Below are positions 1 to 8,383 of a DNA stretch of 64,000 nucleotides, piece after piece. Both the position numbers and the translations under genes were made by a program. Within the stretch, counting starts at the first letter, position 1. Each line of letters starts with the position of its first letter. The DNA is from JAXLYE01 sp046351595. Its GTDB lineage: Bacteria > Myxococcota_A > Polyangia > Palsa-1104 > JAEUJZ01. The notes beneath the pieces are model-generated. The model searched no databases, was not told the DNA's origin, and saw only the letters and a program-made list of their open reading frames with translations. Location of the stretch: contig JAXLYE010000007.1 in assembly GCA_046351595.1 (NCBI GenBank), positions 1-64,000 on the forward strand, in the 5' to 3' direction.

Positions 1-27
1 CAAGACGGCGTACAGGTTGCGCACCAT
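1..27 (-). CDS. 5' end of a minus-strand gene leaving the window
   Basis: An ATG at position 27 reads leftwards as MVRNLYAVL and runs off the window edge. It is preceded by a purine-rich AGGGGGAC segment that could be a ribosome binding site, and it starts 7 bases after the stop codon of the 34-1215 gene, as expected for a co-transcribed downstream gene. Only nine codons are visible, so no function can be given. Confidence 0.3.
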
Positions 28-33
28 GTCCCC

Positions 34-1215
34 CTATGCGCGTGACGTCCGCGTGATCTCGGCGATGAGCTCAGCAAGAGAGGGCCCGTCCTCTGTCTGC
101 CGAGATGAGAAGTCCATCGTCTCGGGTCTGCGCAGCAGCGCATCGGTGCGTGGCACCAGGGACGTCTCTGCGGGCTGCTGCGGCGCTCCGTCCGTTGCAG
201 GCTTCGTGCCGCTCGCAGGGGCCGCGGCCGTGCGCATGCGCTGCAGGAACTGCTCCAGCGCAGCGGGCTCCGTAACAAGGCGCTCCAGGCTGGCGGGATC
301 CAGCATCTCCCGGATGACGCCGACCGTTGCCTGCGCCCGGCCGTCTACGCGATCCGCAGAGGCTGACCCAGAGGAGCTGCGTCGGGCAGAGAACGGCTCG
401 ACCTCGACGATGTCTCGATCCGACGGCCGAGAGGCCGGACGGAGCCGCGGCGGCAAGCTCGCGCCGCCGACCTCCGGCCGCATCGGCTCGCCGTGCCAGA
501 CGCTCTGGACGAACGGGAGCACCGAACCCAGCACGCCCGCCAGGTCAAAGGAAGGCGGAGGAGTCGCCGGCTGCAGCTCCTCCATCCTCTCCTTGGTGAG
601 CTGTGCAGCGGCGAGCTGCGTCTCCAGCAGCTTGGTGCTCTGCTGCGTGAGCAGCTTCATGTTCGAGATGGTCGCCTCGATCTGCGCCTGCGAGCCCTTG
701 GTCGCGGCCTCCTGCAGCCGCACGAAGTGCGAGAGCGTGTCACGCAGGAAGTTCTGCAGGGAGTCCATGGTCAGGAGGTGCAGCTGCCGCTCCTGCGCGG
801 CCTGCATCGCTGCGAGCTCGGCTGGTTCAGGCTCATCGTCCTCGTCGACGGCTCTCGTTGCGACCGCTCGTTCCTGGCTCAGCTTGTCCGCGAGCGCCGA
901 GAACTCCTCGCGAGCCGTGCCGTGCGTGCTACCACCGCCCAGCGGGTCGTAGCGATACTCGATTACTACGCGCTGCCGAGGCGTGGCAGGCTTCATGTAG
1001 CCGCCCTGCTCATCGACGTAGTAAACGTGGAGCAGCCCCTCCGGGATCCCAACCGGGATATCGGTAGGCGTCAGGCTCCAGGATCCCGAGGGAGGCTGCC
1101 GCTCCATCCGACCCAGCTGATTCTTGAAGTCGATGAAGTAGCCCCGCGCTCCCTCGGGTCTGTTGTCCCAGACCAGATCCGATACTTCATCGGGTGAGTA
1201 GGCCCGCCGGCTCAT
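34..1215 (-). CDS. hypothetical protein with central coiled coil
   Basis: A 393-residue protein of no family I recognise. I chose the internal Met (MSRRAYSPDEV) as start; an alternative lies 30 bases upstream. The N-terminal 100 residues look like a small globular domain containing a VYYVDEQGGYMKP stretch. Residues about 110-230 are rich in Ala, Gln, Glu and Leu with heptad-like spacing and probably form a coiled coil. The rest is Pro/Arg/Ser-rich and likely disordered. No signal peptide or membrane segment is seen. The next minus-strand gene starts 7 bases downstream, so the two are probably one operon. Upstream lies the degenerate repeat region, which may carry its promoter. Confidence 0.6.
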   Translation of the reverse strand: MSRRAYSPDEVSDLVWDNRPEGARGYFIDFKNQLGRMERQPPSGSWSLTPTDIPVGIPEGLLHVYYVDEQGGYMKPATPRQRVVIEYRYDPLGGGSTHGTAREEFSALADKLSQERAVATRAVDEDDEPEPAELAAMQAAQERQLHLLTMDSLQNFLRDTLSHFVRLQEAATKGSQAQIEATISNMKLLTQQSTKLLETQLAAAQLTKERMEELQPATPPPSFDLAGVLGSVLPFVQSVWHGEPMRPEVGGASLPPRLRPASRPSDRDIVEVEPFSARRSSSGSASADRVDGRAQATVGVIREMLDPASLERLVTEPAALEQFLQRMRTAAAPASGTKPATDGAPQQPAETSLVPRTDALLRRPETMDFSSRQTEDGPSLAELIAEITRTSRA

Positions 1216-1429
1216 GTACAGAAGACAAAGCAGGAACCGGGCCACTCCTTGGCGCGGCGGCTACCGATCACCCAGAGTGCATCCGGCTTCCTTAATAATT
1301 AGGAGCGCACGTCCCGCGCTGCTCTCTGCCAGGCCGTCGCGCAGTAATTCTCGGGTACGGCTGGATGTATCTGGCAGAGCCTCTCGCCCGGTCGCTTCAA
1401 GCTCCCTGTCACCTCGGTCGTGTGCGCTC

Positions 1430-2200
1430 AGAAGGCCCGCGCCCATCCTGCCATCGGCCTGAACGAGGTGCGCTTCGCGTTCGATCCGCGTTCGCTTCCG
1501 ACACGAAAAGGGTACGTATCGCGTACGTTCCCGGTGCGAATCCGGTTTCTTCCCGGACGCATCCCCGACGCATCGGGCCCGCATCCAGTCCTCTTTCGCC
1601 TCGCATCGCGTACGCTGGCAGTCGCCATCAGGTACGCATTGCGTTCGGAACCCGTACGCAAGCCGGTTGCATTCCGTCCTCATCGCGTTCTTCAGCGGGC
1701 GCGCTGCGTTCGCATTGCGTGCTGATCGCGTTCGCATTCCGTTCGCTCGCGTCTCGCATCCCGTTCGCTTTGGTTGTTGTTCGCGACGCGTCGCGTTCGG
1801 AACCCGTACGTAAGCCGGTCGCATCGCGGTCCTTTCCGGACGCTCTGCGTTCGCATCCCGTGCGGGATCGTGCCGCATTCCGGTCGCTCCCGCGTCGCAT
1901 CCCGTACGCTTGCCGGTCAACGCCGGTCGCTTGCCGTTTGAGCCGAGGACGGATTGCGTTCGGAACCAGGGTGCTTCCCGTACGCAACCCGTGCGTAGAG
2001 GCCTCGCATTCGCCTCGCATCGCGGTCGCAATCCGTTCGTGTTGGCTACGCATCCGCTTCGGATCGCGTACGCATCCCGCTCCTTTCCGTGTCGGGAGGC
2101 GTTCGGATCCCGGTCGCTTTCAGTACTCATCGCGTACGCAAGGGCTTCGCATCCCGTACGGATTGGTGCTGTTTGGCGCCCTGCTTGACGGGTCCGATCG
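1430..2200. repeat. degenerate short-word repeat region (no convincing gene)
   Basis: About 770 bases are built from recurring 7-12 base words on the plus strand such as CGCATCCCGT, CGTACGC, CGTTCGCAT and CATTCCG. The longest shared block, GCGTTCGGAACCCGTACG, occurs at 1641 and again at 1793, and GCGTTCGGAACC recurs at 1956, about 150-160 bases apart. Stop codons are rare because TA is rare, so several frames stay open on both strands; translations are Arg/Asn/Ser-rich low complexity without domain character. I read it as non-coding repetitive DNA between the 34-1215 and 2280-2978 genes. Confidence 0.6.
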
Positions 2201-2279
2201 GGTTCATCGCCGTGGCTGTCGGCTCTGGCACGGATCTTGGTTCTACCTCGTGCATCGCACGGGCCAACAGGAGGGATCG

Positions 2280-2978
2280 ATGGAAAAGGATGTTCGGAAG
2301 TGTGGCTTTTGTAGACTGCCCCTGGACCGCATGTGCCGCAGCAACCAGCAGTTCTGCGACGAGCGCTGTAGACAGAGAAAGCGGCGCCTGCGCGTCAAGC
2401 AGCAGGAGCAGACAGTGCAGAAGGGGGCTGCCGCCCGCCGGCCGGCGCCGCTCCGGCGGGCCCAGACCCCACCGTTGGAGCAGGCACCTCCAGCCCAGCC
2501 GCCTCCGACGTCGGCCATGCACCCAGCGGCGCCAGCACCGAGCACGCTGCAGACGAGCCCCGCGTCGACGACCCGCTCCCCGTGGTGGCAGGAGGGCCTG
2601 AAGCGCTTCGCGTCCCTCGAGGAGGAGATGCGTAAAATGCCCGAGGCCGTGAGCTACCGGCTCGCCCGCGCCATCAAGTACAACCTCAAGCCGACCTTCG
2701 TCCCCGAGCGCGGCAAGCCGCTGGTGCGCCTGGACGGCCGCGTCAGCGACGAGCCCTACCGGCTGCGGCCGGACTTTGAGCCACCCCTGGTGTCGGAAGC
2801 CGGGCTCTTCGCGGTGCAGCTTCTCGACGAGAACGGGCGGGACGTCGGGCTGCCGCGCTCTCTGCACCGCGGGGTGACGCTGCCCAAGTGGCCGCCCGAC
2901 GGGATCTCGGAGCCGCTCGAGCGGACCGCGGCACGGCCGCCCGCAGCAGCCAGCGCAGCGACGGAGTCTCAAAATTGA
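2280..2978 (+). CDS. small protein with N-terminal Cys cluster (putative zinc finger)
   Basis: A 232-residue protein starting at an ATG with a strong AGGAGGG ribosome binding site 5 bases upstream, although the frame stays open further upstream through the repeat region. Residues 6-40 contain CGFC, then MC and FCDERCRQRKRR, a Cys spacing typical of small zinc-binding domains followed by a basic stretch. Residues about 45-110 are Pro/Ala/Gln-rich linker. The C-terminal 120 residues (starting near WWQEGLKRF) look globular but unfamiliar. A DNA- or RNA-binding role is an inference from the Cys/basic motif. The stop codon lies inside the first palindrome of the array at 2966-3140. Confidence 0.6.
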   Translation: MEKDVRKCGFCRLPLDRMCRSNQQFCDERCRQRKRRLRVKQQEQTVQKGAAARRPAPLRRAQTPPLEQAPPAQPPPTSAMHPAAPAPSTLQTSPASTTRSPWWQEGLKRFASLEEEMRKMPEAVSYRLARAIKYNLKPTFVPERGKPLVRLDGRVSDEPYRLRPDFEPPLVSEAGLFAVQLLDENGRDVGLPRSLHRGVTLPKWPPDGISEPLERTAARPPAAASAATESQN

Positions 2979-3140
2979 AGCAGCTTGGCGCCGTCGCTCA
3001 TTTCAAATTTGAGACAGCGCAAGTCTCAAACCTGAGACAACCGGGCGCAGCGACGGCGATCTCAAATCTGAGACAGCTTGCTCTCGTCGCTCATTTCAGA
3101 TTTGAGACCGATCTGATAGCGCGGGTCTCAATCCTGAGAC
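2966..3140. promoter_or_regulatory. array of six 16-bp palindromes, consensus GTCTCAAAyyTGAGAC
   Basis: Six imperfect copies lie at 2966-2981, 3000-3015, 3023-3038, 3059-3074, 3093-3108 and 3125-3140. Centre-to-centre spacings are 34, 23, 36, 34 and 32 bases, so most sit about three helical turns apart. Each is a near-perfect inverted repeat; the copies at 3023 and 3059 are the cleanest. The array lies between the Cys-cluster gene and the receiver / VOC / hybrid kinase operon, where an operator array for a dimeric regulator would be expected. The last copy has extra GCGGG / CCCGC flanking arms and could also form a hairpin. A repeat-element origin is the alternative. Confidence 0.65.
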
Positions 3141-3196
3141 GACCCGCGCCAGCAGGAGGCTTTACTCCTGCGCCGCCCCCTGTCCATCATGGGCCG

Positions 3197-3574
3197 GTGG
3201 ACGCCAAGGCTGGCCCCAATTATGCACCGTCCGAGGCCGTGCAGTACGACTGCGTGCTGGTGGATGACGACGAGCTCGTGCACCTGACCTGGCGCCTCGC
3301 CGCCGAGCGTGCAGGGGTGCGGCTGCTGACGCTCGCGAGCGCCGAGGCCGCGCTGGACCACATCCCGGCGCTGGCCAAGCACACCGCCCTCTACATCGAC
3401 GTCAAGCTGCGCGGAGGGCTGTCTGGCGAGCAGCTTGCATATCGACTCCACCAGGAAGGATTCAGCAACCTCTTTCTGCAGACCGGATACGACGTGTCGA
3501 CGATCCCTGCGCAGGCGATGCCCTGGCTGAAGGGGATCGTCGGCAAAGAACCGCCGTGGCCGGACGCGCTTTAG
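3197..3574 (+). CDS. stand-alone response regulator receiver domain
   Basis: The product is essentially a single receiver domain. It has the acidic pocket VDDDE near the start, the likely phospho-acceptor Asp in LYIDVKLRGG, and a Lys near KGIVGKEPP. No output domain follows, so it probably acts by protein contact or phosphotransfer. The VDDDExxHxxWR sequence resembles that of the receiver at the C-terminus of the hybrid kinase two genes downstream, suggesting a common pathway. The GTG at 3197 is chosen as start (125 residues). A TTG at 2975, overlapping the previous stop codon as TTGA, would add about 74 residues encoded by the palindrome array; that start cannot be excluded. It is followed after 7 bases by the VOC gene. 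Confidence 0.65.
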   Translation: MDAKAGPNYAPSEAVQYDCVLVDDDELVHLTWRLAAERAGVRLLTLASAEAALDHIPALAKHTALYIDVKLRGGLSGEQLAYRLHQEGFSNLFLQTGYDVSTIPAQAMPWLKGIVGKEPPWPDAL

Positions 3575-3581
3575 GTGCCGC

Positions 3582-4001
3582 ATGCTCCGAATGAACCACT
3601 TGATCCTGGGATCTCTCGACGTCGCCGCGTCACAGGCCTTCTATGAGCAGCTCTTTGGCTTCGAATTCCTCGGCCCGTTCATCGACACCGGCACCGGCAA
3701 GGAGGGCCGCATCCTCCGCTACGCAGAGCCGGACGGCAGCGGGTGCCTGGAGCTCCTGCTGGTGCCGTTTACGCCCGAGCGCCTCCCCAGCCCGCAGCAC
3801 ATCGCGCTGGAGGTCGAGCCCGAGCGGTTCGAGTCGCTCTACGAGCGAGCCAAGTCCCTCGGCATGAAGGTGCGCGCAAAGCCGGCGCTGAACAGCCCCG
3901 AAGAGCCGCCCGGCATCCTGGAGGTGCCCGGCTACCGCTACCGCAACTTCTACGTCCTGGACCCGATGCGCATCAACGTCGAGGTCATGGTGCGCCTGTA
4001 G
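3582..4001 (+). CDS. VOC-superfamily (glyoxalase/bleomycin-resistance-like) protein
   Basis: A 139-residue protein with the VOC fold pattern. It opens with MNHLILGSLDVAASQAFYEQLFGFEFLG, typical of a paired beta-alpha-beta module, and ends with FYVLDPMRINVEVM, the usual last strand (the DPdGn.iEl motif). A His in QHIALEV and a Glu in INVEVM are plausible metal ligands. Family members are metal-dependent lyases, dioxygenases or binding proteins, so the substrate cannot be predicted. It lies between a receiver gene and a hybrid kinase gene with 7-base gaps on both sides, so all three are probably translated from one mRNA; a ligand-sensing or detoxification role linked to that pathway is inference. 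Confidence 0.7.
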   Translation: MLRMNHLILGSLDVAASQAFYEQLFGFEFLGPFIDTGTGKEGRILRYAEPDGSGCLELLLVPFTPERLPSPQHIALEVEPERFESLYERAKSLGMKVRAKPALNSPEEPPGILEVPGYRYRNFYVLDPMRINVEVMVRL

Positions 4002-4008
4002 CGGCTCG

Positions 4009-6243
4009 ATGCGGTTCGCCACCAAGGTCTTCCTCGCGATCTTCCTACCGGCGCTGGGCCTGACCGTGGCGCTCAGCGCGGGCCTGTACGCCTTCCTGGC
4101 GACGTCGACCCGCGCGCAGTACGTCGGCCACTACCAGAGCGTGGCGCGGCAGGTCGCGCAGACGCTGGCGCAGCTCGAGTCGACGACGGACGTCCTCATG
4201 GCCGCCGCCGTGCGCGTGCTGGCCGAGCGTGTCCGCCACGATGGAGTCCTCTCGCCCGAGCGCCTGGTGCAGCTACGCGATGAGCTGGGCGTCACCCACC
4301 TGTACATCCTCAACGACGAGGGTGTGTTTCAGCGTGCGACCAGCGAAGACCCGGCCAAGCTGCCCAACGCCTATTCCTTCTGCCCACGCTACCGGCAGAT
4401 GTTCCAGGAGGGACAGCCCTTCGAGCCGACCGGCATCATGCCGGGCATTCCCAACCTCATTCCCCACAAGTTCCTGTTCTTCCCTTCGGCAGACCGGAAG
4501 CACCTCCTGGAGGTCGGCGTGCGCGTTGACTTCATCGGCCAGACGCTCCGCCAGACCCTGTCTGCAGACCCCGCGCTGCTGGCGCTGGCGCTGTATGCGC
4601 CGAACGGCGCGAGCCTCGGCGAGTTCACCGCCGAGGGCACCTGGAGCCACGAGCGCTCCTTGGAGCCCAGCCGCACCTTCACGACCGGGACGGTACAGCA
4701 GCCCGGCCGCCTGCAGATTACAGAGCGTGTGGCCGCGAGCCGGAAGGAGTGCTGCAGCTGCCGGACGCGCGGCCTCATCGGCGAAGGCGACTACCACTAC
4801 TACCTGCGCACCCAGGTCTCGACGCGCAGCCTCGACTCTGCGCTGCGGCGCCTCACGTGGATCACGGGCGGGCTCGCGTGCCTGGGCCTCGCCCTCAGCC
4901 TGATCCTGTCACGCTGGCTCTCTCGTCGCCTGGTGGCGCGCATCGATCACATCAACGAGCAGGCGCACGCCATCATGGAGACGGGCGACCTCGGCCAGCG
5001 CATCAACCTGTCCGGCACCGACGAGGTGGGCCGCCTGTCCGCGCAGATCGACGGCATGCTCGCCGCGCTCCAGGTCAAGCAGGAGGAGCTGCTGCGCTTC
5101 GAGAAGAGCCGTGCCGTCATCGAGACGACGGAGCAGGTGGTGCACGACATCCGCTCACCGCTCGCGGCGCTCGACACGCTGCTCAAGCTCAGCACCGCGG
5201 TCCCCGAGAGCCAGCGCGTCCTCCTTCGCACCGCGGTCCAGCGCATCCGCGACATCTCGAGCAGCCTGCTGGAGCAGACGCGCAGGCTGCGCAGTGAAGG
5301 GAACAGCAATCCGCGGATCCCGCCGCCGGCCGCGGCCGCGGTGCCCGAGTCGCTTTGGTTGGTGCTCGACGCCGTCGTGGCCGAGAAGCGGCACCAGTAC
5401 CACGCTCGGACCGAGCTCCAGATCGAGATCCAGCACCTCGATCGCATCTATCCGCTGTTCGTGTCGGTTCATGCACCGCTGTTTCACCGGGTGCTGTCAA
5501 ACCTGATCGACAACGCAGCGGAGGCCGTGGAATCCGCAGGGAGCGTGCGGCTCAGCGCAGAGGAGATCGGAGATCGCATCCGGCTGCGCATCCAGGACAG
5601 TGGCCGAGGCATCCCGGCTGACGTCCTGCCCACGCTGGCGGAGAAGCGCCGCACGTTCGGCAAGCCGCACGGCTCAGGGCTCGGCCTGTACGCCGCGAAG
5701 AACGCGCTGGCCGAGTGGGGCGGAGCGCTACACATCGAGTCCCGGGAAGGTGAGGGGACTGCGGTTACCGTGACCCTGCCGAAGGCGCAGCCGCCGTCAT
5801 GGTTCGTCCCCGCGGTTGTCATCCCGGCCGGCGCCACGGTTGTGGTAGTAGACGACGACGAGAGCATCCACGCGATCTGGCGTTCGCGCCTTGCGGTCCA
5901 TGTGGAGAGCTCTGTCATTCATCTGACTCACTTCGCATCCCTGAGCGAGTTCCGCGCTTCCTGCGCGCGGCTCCGGTCTGCGGGAGCGCCGCTCCTGATC
6001 CTCATGGACTACGAGTTTCGGGATACGAGCAGCAGCGGTCTGGAATGCCTGGCCTGCTTGGGCCTGGCGCACTGCAGCATCCTGGTCACCAGCCGCAGCC
6101 ACGACCCCGAGGTCCGCGCGCAGTGTGAGAGCGCCGGGATTCGCCTATTGCCGAAGATGGCCGCTTCTTTCGTCACGATTCGCGTATCGGAAGAGGAGCA
6201 CACCAGGGCCGCGGGCCGTATTGACCCGCTGATAGATGGCTAG
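4009..6243 (+). CDS. membrane hybrid sensor histidine kinase
   Basis: A 744-residue protein. Residues 5-30 form a first membrane segment, about 30-280 a periplasmic sensory region, and 282-301 a second membrane segment, followed by a HAMP linker. The phospho-accepting His is H379 in VVHDIRSPL. The N box (NLIDNAAEA, about 498) and G boxes (DSGRGIP about 531, GSGLGLY about 555) mark the ATPase domain. A C-terminal receiver begins near VVVVDDDES (about 611), with likely phospho-acceptor D667 in LMDYEF. The sensory domain carries a KECCSC motif near residue 250 that could bind metal or sense redox. It is the last gene of the receiver-VOC-kinase operon and converges on the NtrC-type gene. Confidence 0.9.
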   Translation: MRFATKVFLAIFLPALGLTVALSAGLYAFLATSTRAQYVGHYQSVARQVAQTLAQLESTTDVLMAAAVRVLAERVRHDGVLSPERLVQLRDELGVTHLYILNDEGVFQRATSEDPAKLPNAYSFCPRYRQMFQEGQPFEPTGIMPGIPNLIPHKFLFFPSADRKHLLEVGVRVDFIGQTLRQTLSADPALLALALYAPNGASLGEFTAEGTWSHERSLEPSRTFTTGTVQQPGRLQITERVAASRKECCSCRTRGLIGEGDYHYYLRTQVSTRSLDSALRRLTWITGGLACLGLALSLILSRWLSRRLVARIDHINEQAHAIMETGDLGQRINLSGTDEVGRLSAQIDGMLAALQVKQEELLRFEKSRAVIETTEQVVHDIRSPLAALDTLLKLSTAVPESQRVLLRTAVQRIRDISSSLLEQTRRLRSEGNSNPRIPPPAAAAVPESLWLVLDAVVAEKRHQYHARTELQIEIQHLDRIYPLFVSVHAPLFHRVLSNLIDNAAEAVESAGSVRLSAEEIGDRIRLRIQDSGRGIPADVLPTLAEKRRTFGKPHGSGLGLYAAKNALAEWGGALHIESREGEGTAVTVTLPKAQPPSWFVPAVVIPAGATVVVVDDDESIHAIWRSRLAVHVESSVIHLTHFASLSEFRASCARLRSAGAPLLILMDYEFRDTSSSGLECLACLGLAHCSILVTSRSHDPEVRAQCESAGIRLLPKMAASFVTIRVSEEEHTRAAGRIDPLIDG

Positions 6244-6305
6244 GATCCTGGTGGACCGCGGCCGAGGCTGAATACCGGGCCGACATCTCACGCAGGCGAG
6301 CGCCG

Positions 6306-7679
6306 TCACTCCTTGCCCGTCCTGATCCGGAACAGAGTCGACCGGCTGATCTCCATGATGCGGCAGATGGCCTCTTCATCCTGCCCTTGAGCGGCCAGGA
6401 TCTGGGCCTGGTTCTGCGCCAGGCGCAGCGCGTTCTCACGGCGCGAGCGGGAGACGGAGACGCCTTGAAAGAGCTCCGTCTCGAACGGGCCCGCTCCTTG
6501 GTCAGATCGTTCCTGCCCGTCGGGGGCGGCAGCTGCATTGCTCGTCGGCTGGTGCAGCAGGAGGTCTGCTTCTGTCACCTGATCGCGCTCGCAGAAAACA
6601 GAGAGTCGGTGCACGAGGTTGCGGAGCTGCCGGACGTTGCCCGGCCAGTCCATGCGCTGCAGCGCGGCCAGCGCTCCGTCGGTGTAGTGGACGCGGCGCG
6701 GGGTCTCGCGTGCGAAGTGCTCGATCAGCGCAGGGATGTCTTCTTTGCGCTCGTCGAGCGGCGGCACGCGCACGGTGAGCACCTCCAGCCGGTAGAACAG
6801 ATCCTCGCGGAACCTGCCTTCGGCGATGCGGCGCGGCAGGTCCACGTGCGTCGCGGCGACGATGCGGCCTTCGAAGCGGCTGTCTGCTGAGGCGCCGAGC
6901 ACGCGGTAGGTCCGGTTCTCCAATACGCGCAGGAGCTTGGTCTGCAGCGCCAGCGGCAGCTCGGCGATCTCGTCGAGAAAGAGGGTGCCGCGGCGCACCT
7001 CGCCGAGGTAGCCGGCCCGGGTCTTGTCTGCGCCTGTGAACGTTCCTTTTTCGTGTCCGAAGAGCTGCGACTCGACCAGCGCCTCGGTGAAGGCGCCGCA
7101 GTTCACCGAGACCAGCGGCTGATCGCGGCGCGGGCTGAGCGCGTGGAGCGCACGGGCGACCAGCTCCTTGCCCGAGCCCGTCGGACCCAGGACCAGCACC
7201 GGCGCGTCGACGGTCGCGGCCTTCTTGAGCTGGCGCCGCAGCCGCTGCATGGGGGGAGAGGTTCCGACCAGGCCGTGCAGGTGCAGCACCTCGCGCTCCA
7301 GCGCGCGGCGGCCCTGTAGATCAGCCAGCACGGGCAGCACGAGCTCCTCGCTGAGCTCGTCCTTGAGGATGTAGGCGAAGGCGCCCGCGCGCATGGCGCG
7401 GCGGATCTCGGCCATCTCGCTGGACGCGGTCACGACGACGGGGACCGCGGTACCACCGGCACGCAGCTCCTCCACCAGCGTCAAGCCGTCGCGGTTCTTC
7501 TCGTCGCGCTCATCCAGGCGCAGGTCGATCAGCGCCACGTCGATGAGGGCGCGAGACAAGGTCTGGCGCGCAGCGTCCAGGCTCGCCGCTTCCAGGATCT
7601 CGATGTCCGGCAGCGGAGCCAGACAGCGCGCGAGGTTGCGGCGCGCCGGGGCGTGATCGTCGACGATGAGCACCTTCAT
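6306..7679 (-). CDS. NtrC-family sigma-54-dependent response regulator with unusual DNA-binding domain
   Basis: A 457-residue protein. The N-terminal receiver has D7/D8 and phospho-acceptor D52 in ALIDLRL. The AAA+ domain (about 137-370) has Walker A GPTGSGKE, the sigma-54 contact loop GTFTGA (normally GAFTGA, so Ala to Thr at position 2), Walker B LFLDEIAELP, and the WPGNVRQLRNLV motif. The C-terminal helix-turn-helix (ICRIMEISRSTLFRI) looks more like a resolvase/Hin-type HTH than the Fis-type HTH usual in NtrC proteins. It should activate sigma-54 promoters after phosphorylation. Its ATG overlaps the stop of the kinase-like gene 7676-8377 by 4 bases, so the two are translationally coupled partners. 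Confidence 0.92.
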   Translation of the reverse strand: MKVLIVDDHAPARRNLARCLAPLPDIEILEAASLDAARQTLSRALIDVALIDLRLDERDEKNRDGLTLVEELRAGGTAVPVVVTASSEMAEIRRAMRAGAFAYILKDELSEELVLPVLADLQGRRALEREVLHLHGLVGTSPPMQRLRRQLKKAATVDAPVLVLGPTGSGKELVARALHALSPRRDQPLVSVNCGAFTEALVESQLFGHEKGTFTGADKTRAGYLGEVRRGTLFLDEIAELPLALQTKLLRVLENRTYRVLGASADSRFEGRIVAATHVDLPRRIAEGRFREDLFYRLEVLTVRVPPLDERKEDIPALIEHFARETPRRVHYTDGALAALQRMDWPGNVRQLRNLVHRLSVFCERDQVTEADLLLHQPTSNAAAAPDGQERSDQGAGPFETELFQGVSVSRSRRENALRLAQNQAQILAAQGQDEEAICRIMEISRSTLFRIRTGKE

Positions 7680-8377
7680 GGTGTCGGCCTCCGCGGCGGC
7701 GCCGTCAGCCGGAACCGTGTGCAGGTCGGCTCATACTCCTCGGTGAGCGACCAGCCCATGTGCCGCAGGAGCTTGTGTGCGATGAGCCGGTGCGCAGCGG
7801 GCGTGCCGAGCGGCAACAGCTCCCACCAGTGCAGCTCGGCCTGTGGGGGCTCGGTCTGCTCGGAGGTTTCAGCCACGAGCTCGAGCTGGACAGGCTCTCT
7901 CTCGGAAGCCGCCACGGTCATCCTGAGCTGACTCCCGGCAGGCGGCTGCTCACCGGCTGCATGGACCAGGCTCCGCAGCGCCGAACCGAGGCAGTGTACG
8001 TCGGCCTGCACGACGCAGTCGGCGGACACCGCGTTCTCCGCCTGGATCCCACGCGATTCAAGGGAGCACCGCGTTCGATCGATGCAGTCGGCAATTACGG
8101 GACGGAGCCGTACTTCTTCGAGCTGCGGAGGCGGCAGCTTGAACCTGCGCAGGTGCCCCGCCAGCCGCTGCATCCGATCGAGCTCGCCTTGCGCAAAGCG
8201 GGCCACCTCGGCTGCGGGCAGCTCGGCCGCCTGCTGGGCCAGGAGGCGCAGGAAGCTCAGGGTATGCGTGAGCTCGTGCAAGGTCTCGCCGCCGAGTACG
8301 GCGAGCGCCGCCGCGGGCTCGTCAAAGTCAGGCACTTCAAGGCTCGGGTCCCGGGAACCGGGCTCGGGTCTAGACAC
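7676..8377 (-). CDS. soluble histidine-kinase-like protein, degenerate ATPase half
   Basis: A 233-residue protein without membrane segments. Residues about 24-75 (LGGETLHELTHTLSFLRLL through LDRMQRLAGHLRRF) resemble a dimerisation / His-phosphotransfer helix pair with candidate H34. The following region has the general layout of a HATPase domain but lacks clear N, G1 and G2 boxes, so ATP binding is doubtful. The start is GTG, with AGGAGGT about 13 bases upstream inside the end of the preceding small ORF. The 4-base overlap with the NtrC-type gene implies they work together, either as a minimal kinase or as a phosphotransfer or inhibitory partner for that activator. Confidence 0.7.
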   Translation of the reverse strand: MSRPEPGSRDPSLEVPDFDEPAAALAVLGGETLHELTHTLSFLRLLAQQAAELPAAEVARFAQGELDRMQRLAGHLRRFKLPPPQLEEVRLRPVIADCIDRTRCSLESRGIQAENAVSADCVVQADVHCLGSALRSLVHAAGEQPPAGSQLRMTVAASEREPVQLELVAETSEQTEPPQAELHWWELLPLGTPAAHRLIAHKLLRHMGWSLTEEYEPTCTRFRLTAPPRRPTP

Positions 8378-8383
8378 AGCCGC

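Noticed and set aside
1261..2130. Open frames on both strands over the repeat region (289 residues minus, extension of the 2280 gene plus)
   Set aside because: Translations are Arg/Asn/Ser-rich permutations of short words, open in several frames at once because TA-containing codons are rare; no domain, no ribosome binding site at their starts.
2226..2241. TGGCACGGATCTTGGT as a sigma-54 promoter before the Cys-cluster gene
   Set aside because: The -24 half fits, but the critical -12 dinucleotide is GG instead of GC, so the match is incomplete.
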